A DNA stretch of 64,000 nucleotides from Sporosarcina sp. NCCP-2716 (GTDB lineage: Bacteria > Bacillota > Bacilli > Bacillales_A > Planococcaceae): the NCBI RefSeq assembly GCF_023707985.1, contig NZ_BRCF01000005.1:62001-126000 (forward strand), read 5' to 3'. Positions 61,523 to 64,000 of this stretch are shown piece by piece; the first letter of the stretch is position 1; every line of letters begins with the position of its first letter. A program made the position numbers and the translations under genes. The notes below the pieces were generated by a model. The model did no database searches. It saw nothing but the letters and a program-made list of their open reading frames with translations, and was not told the origin of the DNA.

Positions 61523-61543
61523 TATCTAAAAGGGGGGGTACGG

Positions 61544-62464
61544 ATGTTACGATTTCTCGGAAAACGGCTGTTGCAAGTCATCCCTATACTTATTTTGGTT
61601 TCGATCTTCATCTTCCTCTTCGTACATATGATACCGGGAGATCCCGCGAGATTGGTGGCAGGGGAAGATGCCACGATCGAAGACGTGGAACTGGTGCGGA
61701 AAGAACTGGGACTCGACAAACCGATCACCGAACAATATGTGACCTACATGAAAAACCTGTTCAGAGGGGATTTCGGGACTTCACTGAAGACCAACCGATC
61801 CGTGAGCTATGAAATCGGCGAACGGTTCATGCCGACGTTCTGGCTCACTGTGTGGAGTATGCTGTGGGCGGTCGCTGCGGGGCTGCTGATCGGGGTCATC
61901 TCTGCGACGAAGCGGAACAAATGGCAGGATTATCTCGGGATGTTCGGCGCTGTGTCAGGACTGTCGCTGCCTTCCTTCTGGCTCGGCCTCATGCTCATCC
62001 AATTATTCGCTGTGACACTCGGATGGCTGCCGAGCGGCGGGATGGATTCCTGGAAAAGTTATATTCTCCCGGCCTTCACATTAGGGACCGGCGTGGCTGC
62101 GGTCGTTGCACGTTTCACGCGTTCCTCGCTGATGGACGTCCTGAAGGAAGATTATATCCGAACAGGCCGCTCGAAAGGACTGAACGAACGGCGGATCACG
62201 TGGGGGCATGGACTGCGCAATGCGATGATCCCTGTCGTGACGATGACCGGCCTGCAGTTCGGCTTCCTGCTCGGCGGCTCTGTTGTCATCGAATCCGTAT
62301 TCAGCTGGCCGGGACTCGGGAAACTGCTGATCGACTCGGTAGCGTACCGGGACTACCCGGTCATCCAAGGGGAGATGCTGATTTTTGCACTGGAATTCAT
62401 CCTCATCAACTTAGTGGTGGACCTGCTCTACGGAATCCTGAATCCGCAAATCCGATATGAATAG
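61544..62464 (+). CDS. Peptide ABC transporter permease (DppB/GsiC type)
   Basis: A 306-residue membrane protein with six helices, the N-terminal part typical of DppB ([34 protein letters not shown]) and the EAA loop [20 protein letters not shown] near residue 205. Full length; AGGGGGGG precedes the ATG. It pairs with the following DppC-type permease to form the channel for the binding protein encoded upstream. Confidence 0.92.
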   Translation: MLRFLGKRLLQVIPILILVSIFIFLFVHMIPGDPARLVAGEDATIEDVELVRKELGLDKPITEQYVTYMKNLFRGDFGTSLKTNRSVSYEIGERFMPTFWLTVWSMLWAVAAGLLIGVISATKRNKWQDYLGMFGAVSGLSLPSFWLGLMLIQLFAVTLGWLPSGGMDSWKSYILPAFTLGTGVAAVVARFTRSSLMDVLKEDYIRTGRSKGLNERRITWGHGLRNAMIPVVTMTGLQFGFLLGGSVVIESVFSWPGLGKLLIDSVAYRDYPVIQGEMLIFALEFILINLVVDLLYGILNPQIRYE

Positions 62465-62475
62465 GAGGGTGCGTC

Positions 62476-63381
62476 GTGGTAGATCTCAAGGTATCCAACA
62501 AAGAAGCATATTATCAGCAAACACTTGAAAACACCCCTTCCAAAACTCCTTTTGCCGAGTTCTGGAGGAAATTCAAGAAGCAGAAATTAGCGTTCGTCTC
62601 ATTCTTTTTCGTCGTCTTCCTCATCCTGATGGCCTTCATCGGCCCGTTCATCACCCCTTATGATATTACGGAACCTGACTATGAAAACGTCCTGTCCGGC
62701 CCTTCAGCCAAACACTGGGCGGGAACGGATGCCTACGGTCGGGACATATTCAGCCGGGTGCTGGCCGGGACGCAGATTTCGCTATATGTCGGACTGACTT
62801 CCGTTCTCCTCGGCGCTATCGGAGGGACGTTCCTCGGGATTGTTGCCGGGTACTATGGCAAACGGATCGATTCGCTCATCATGCGGATGTGTGACGTCCT
62901 CCTTGCATTTCCGGGTATCCTGCTTGCAATCGGGATCATCGCGATACTCGGACCGGGGCTCGGGAACGTCATCATAGCTGTTGCCATATTCAGTGTGCCG
63001 ATGTTCGCCCGGATTGTCCGCAGTTCGACGCTTGCCGTAAAATCCACGCTTTATATAGAAGCGACCAAGTCGATCGGCACGAGGCCGAAGCGGATCATCT
63101 GGAAGCACATTTTCCCCGGGACCGTTTCGAGTATCATCGTCTACTTCACGATGCGGATCGGGTCTGCCATCTTGACAGCTGCAAGTTTAAGCTTCCTCGG
63201 TCTTGGCGCACAGCCGCCATCCCCTGAGTGGGGGGCCATGCTGAGCGGAGGGCGCGATTATCTGAACATCGCCCCGCATGTCACGATCTTCCCCGGTATC
63301 GCCATATTCGTGACGGTGCTGGCGTTCAACCTGCTCGGCGACGGACTGCGCGATGCGCTCGACCCGAAAATCAAAGAGTAA
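62476..63381 (+). CDS. Peptide ABC transporter permease (DppC/GsiD type)
   Basis: A 301-residue membrane protein with six helices, an N-terminal cytoplasmic stretch of about 35 residues, the DppC-type [19 protein letters not shown] motif near residue 75 and the EAA loop [20 protein letters not shown] near 195. It starts with GTG at 62476 with GGAGG seven bases upstream, 11 bp after the first permease. Confidence 0.92.
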   Translation: MVDLKVSNKEAYYQQTLENTPSKTPFAEFWRKFKKQKLAFVSFFFVVFLILMAFIGPFITPYDITEPDYENVLSGPSAKHWAGTDAYGRDIFSRVLAGTQISLYVGLTSVLLGAIGGTFLGIVAGYYGKRIDSLIMRMCDVLLAFPGILLAIGIIAILGPGLGNVIIAVAIFSVPMFARIVRSSTLAVKSTLYIEATKSIGTRPKRIIWKHIFPGTVSSIIVYFTMRIGSAILTAASLSFLGLGAQPPSPEWGAMLSGGRDYLNIAPHVTIFPGIAIFVTVLAFNLLGDGLRDALDPKIKE

Positions 63382-63408
63382 AGACCCGGCAAAAAGGAGG
63401 GAAATCAG

Positions 63409-64000
63409 ATGGAGGAAAAGGTACTGCAAGTAAGGAATCTGCAGACACACTTCACGAGTGACTCGGGCACAGTCAAAGCAGTGGATGGAGTGTCATTCGA
63501 AGTGGGGAAAGGGGAGACGCTCGGCATCGTCGGCGAATCCGGCAGCGGTAAAAGTGTTACGTCTTTGTCGATCATGCGGCTGCTGAAAGACACGCCGGGC
63601 AAGATTGCCGGAGGTGAAATCCTCTACGAAGGCACGGACCTGACCACGCTGAGCGAACGGGAAATGCGCAAGATCCGCGGAAATGACATTGCAATGATCT
63701 TCCAGGAACCGATGACTTCCCTGAATCCGGTTTACAAGATCGGACGCCAGCTGGAGGAATCGATCATTCTTCATATGAAAGCTTCGAAGAAGGCAGCACG
63801 GGAACGCTCTGTCCAGATGCTCAAGGCTGTCGGGATCTCGAGGCCGGAGAAAATCGTCCATGAGTTCCCCCACCAGCTGTCGGGAGGTATGCGCCAGCGG
63901 GTGATGATTGCGATGGCGATGGCGTGCAATCCGAAAGTGCTCATCGCAGACGAACCGACGACAGCGCTCGACGTCACGATCCAGGCGCAAATACTGGAAC
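63409..64000 (+). CDS. Peptide ABC transporter ATP-binding protein (DppD type), truncated by window end
   Basis: The first 197 residues of an ABC ATPase: Walker A GESGSGKS near residue 46, Q-loop [10 protein letters not shown], signature LSGGMRQR near 163, and Walker [12 protein letters not shown]. These are diagnostic of the Dpp/Opp D subunit. AAAAAGGAGG precedes the ATG. The C-terminal part, including the peptide-transporter-specific tail, lies beyond base 64000; an F-type partner ATPase may follow. Confidence 0.92.
   Translation, partial: MEEKVLQVRNLQTHFTSDSGTVKAVDGVSFEVGKGETLGIVGESGSGKSVTSLSIMRLLKDTPGKIAGGEILYEGTDLTTLSEREMRKIRGNDIAMIFQEPMTSLNPVYKIGRQLEESIILHMKASKKAARERSVQMLKAVGISRPEKIVHEFPHQLSGGMRQRVMIAMAMACNPKVLIADEPTTALDVTIQAQILE

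Overview
The window looks like chromosomal DNA of a moderately GC-rich Gram-positive bacterium of the order Bacillales, probably of the Planococcaceae type (Sporosarcina/Planococcus/Bhargavaea-like). This rests on strong AGGAGG-type ribosome binding sites, strong intrinsic terminators, several S-layer-homology (SLH) proteins, LPxTG sortase substrates, a ComK homologue, sigma-B-type promoters and an S-box (SAM-I) riboswitch. The family assignment is inference; I see no rRNA, tRNA, phage, insertion sequence or CRISPR array.

Layout. 1-2746: sulfur-trafficking operon (rhodanese end, DsrE-like, rhodanese/MBL hydrolase, TusA, TauE/SafE), matching the B. subtilis yrkE-J arrangement. 2.8-6.6 kb: DMT exporter, a SAM riboswitch reading leftward into a small coiled-coil gene, a DUF819 membrane protein and a DUF1648 protein behind a SigW-like promoter. 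6.7-8.9 kb: an AT-rich islet with a ParB-fold-like orphan and an MFS efflux pump with a structured leader. 9.0-14.1 kb: MurNAc-6P recycling cluster murR-murQ-murP-mupG. 14.2-18.5 kb: DUF378, comK, DUF4385, a lipid kinase and glpK. 18.7-22.0 kb: two YflT-domain stress proteins with sigma-B-like promoters around a soluble PAS chemoreceptor. 22.1-27.6 kb: polysaccharide deacetylase, an MBOAT/SGNH acetylation pair and a TPR-GGDEF cyclase. 27.8-37.1 kb: surface region with two LPxTG proteins, a sortase, a membrane-anchored trypsin-like protease and two tandem SLH paralogues. 37.5-42.9 kb: LTA-synthase-like enzyme, a secreted phosphodiester glycosidase and a small SLH protein. 43.0-49.3 kb: galU, a glycosylation operon (GT2, GT-C-like protein, two half-size DMT proteins) and pgcA. 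49.5-52.1 kb: a large S-layer-type protein. 52.4-58.6 kb: a third YflT protein, a MarR/HlyD/DHA2 efflux operon, VanZ, an acyltransferase and two small proteins. 58.8-64.0 kb: asparaginase and a peptide ABC importer cut by the window end.

How the genes work together. Much of the window concerns the envelope: precursor supply (pgcA, galU), a candidate lipid-linked glycosylation system, a teichoic-acid polymerase-like enzyme, wall recycling, surface display (SLH and LPxTG) and polysaccharide acetylation. General stress control is visible as at least three sigma-B-like promoters.

The most striking unexplained structure is a set of six intergenic arrays of short cores repeated at a fixed 20- or 21-bp pitch. 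Three core types occur: CGCTCATAAA (three arrays, 20 bp), ATCGGCCA (two arrays, 21 bp) and CGCGCGTAAA (one array, about 21 bp). Both ATCGGCCA arrays lie in divergent promoter regions. The other two types lie mainly in convergent 3' regions.
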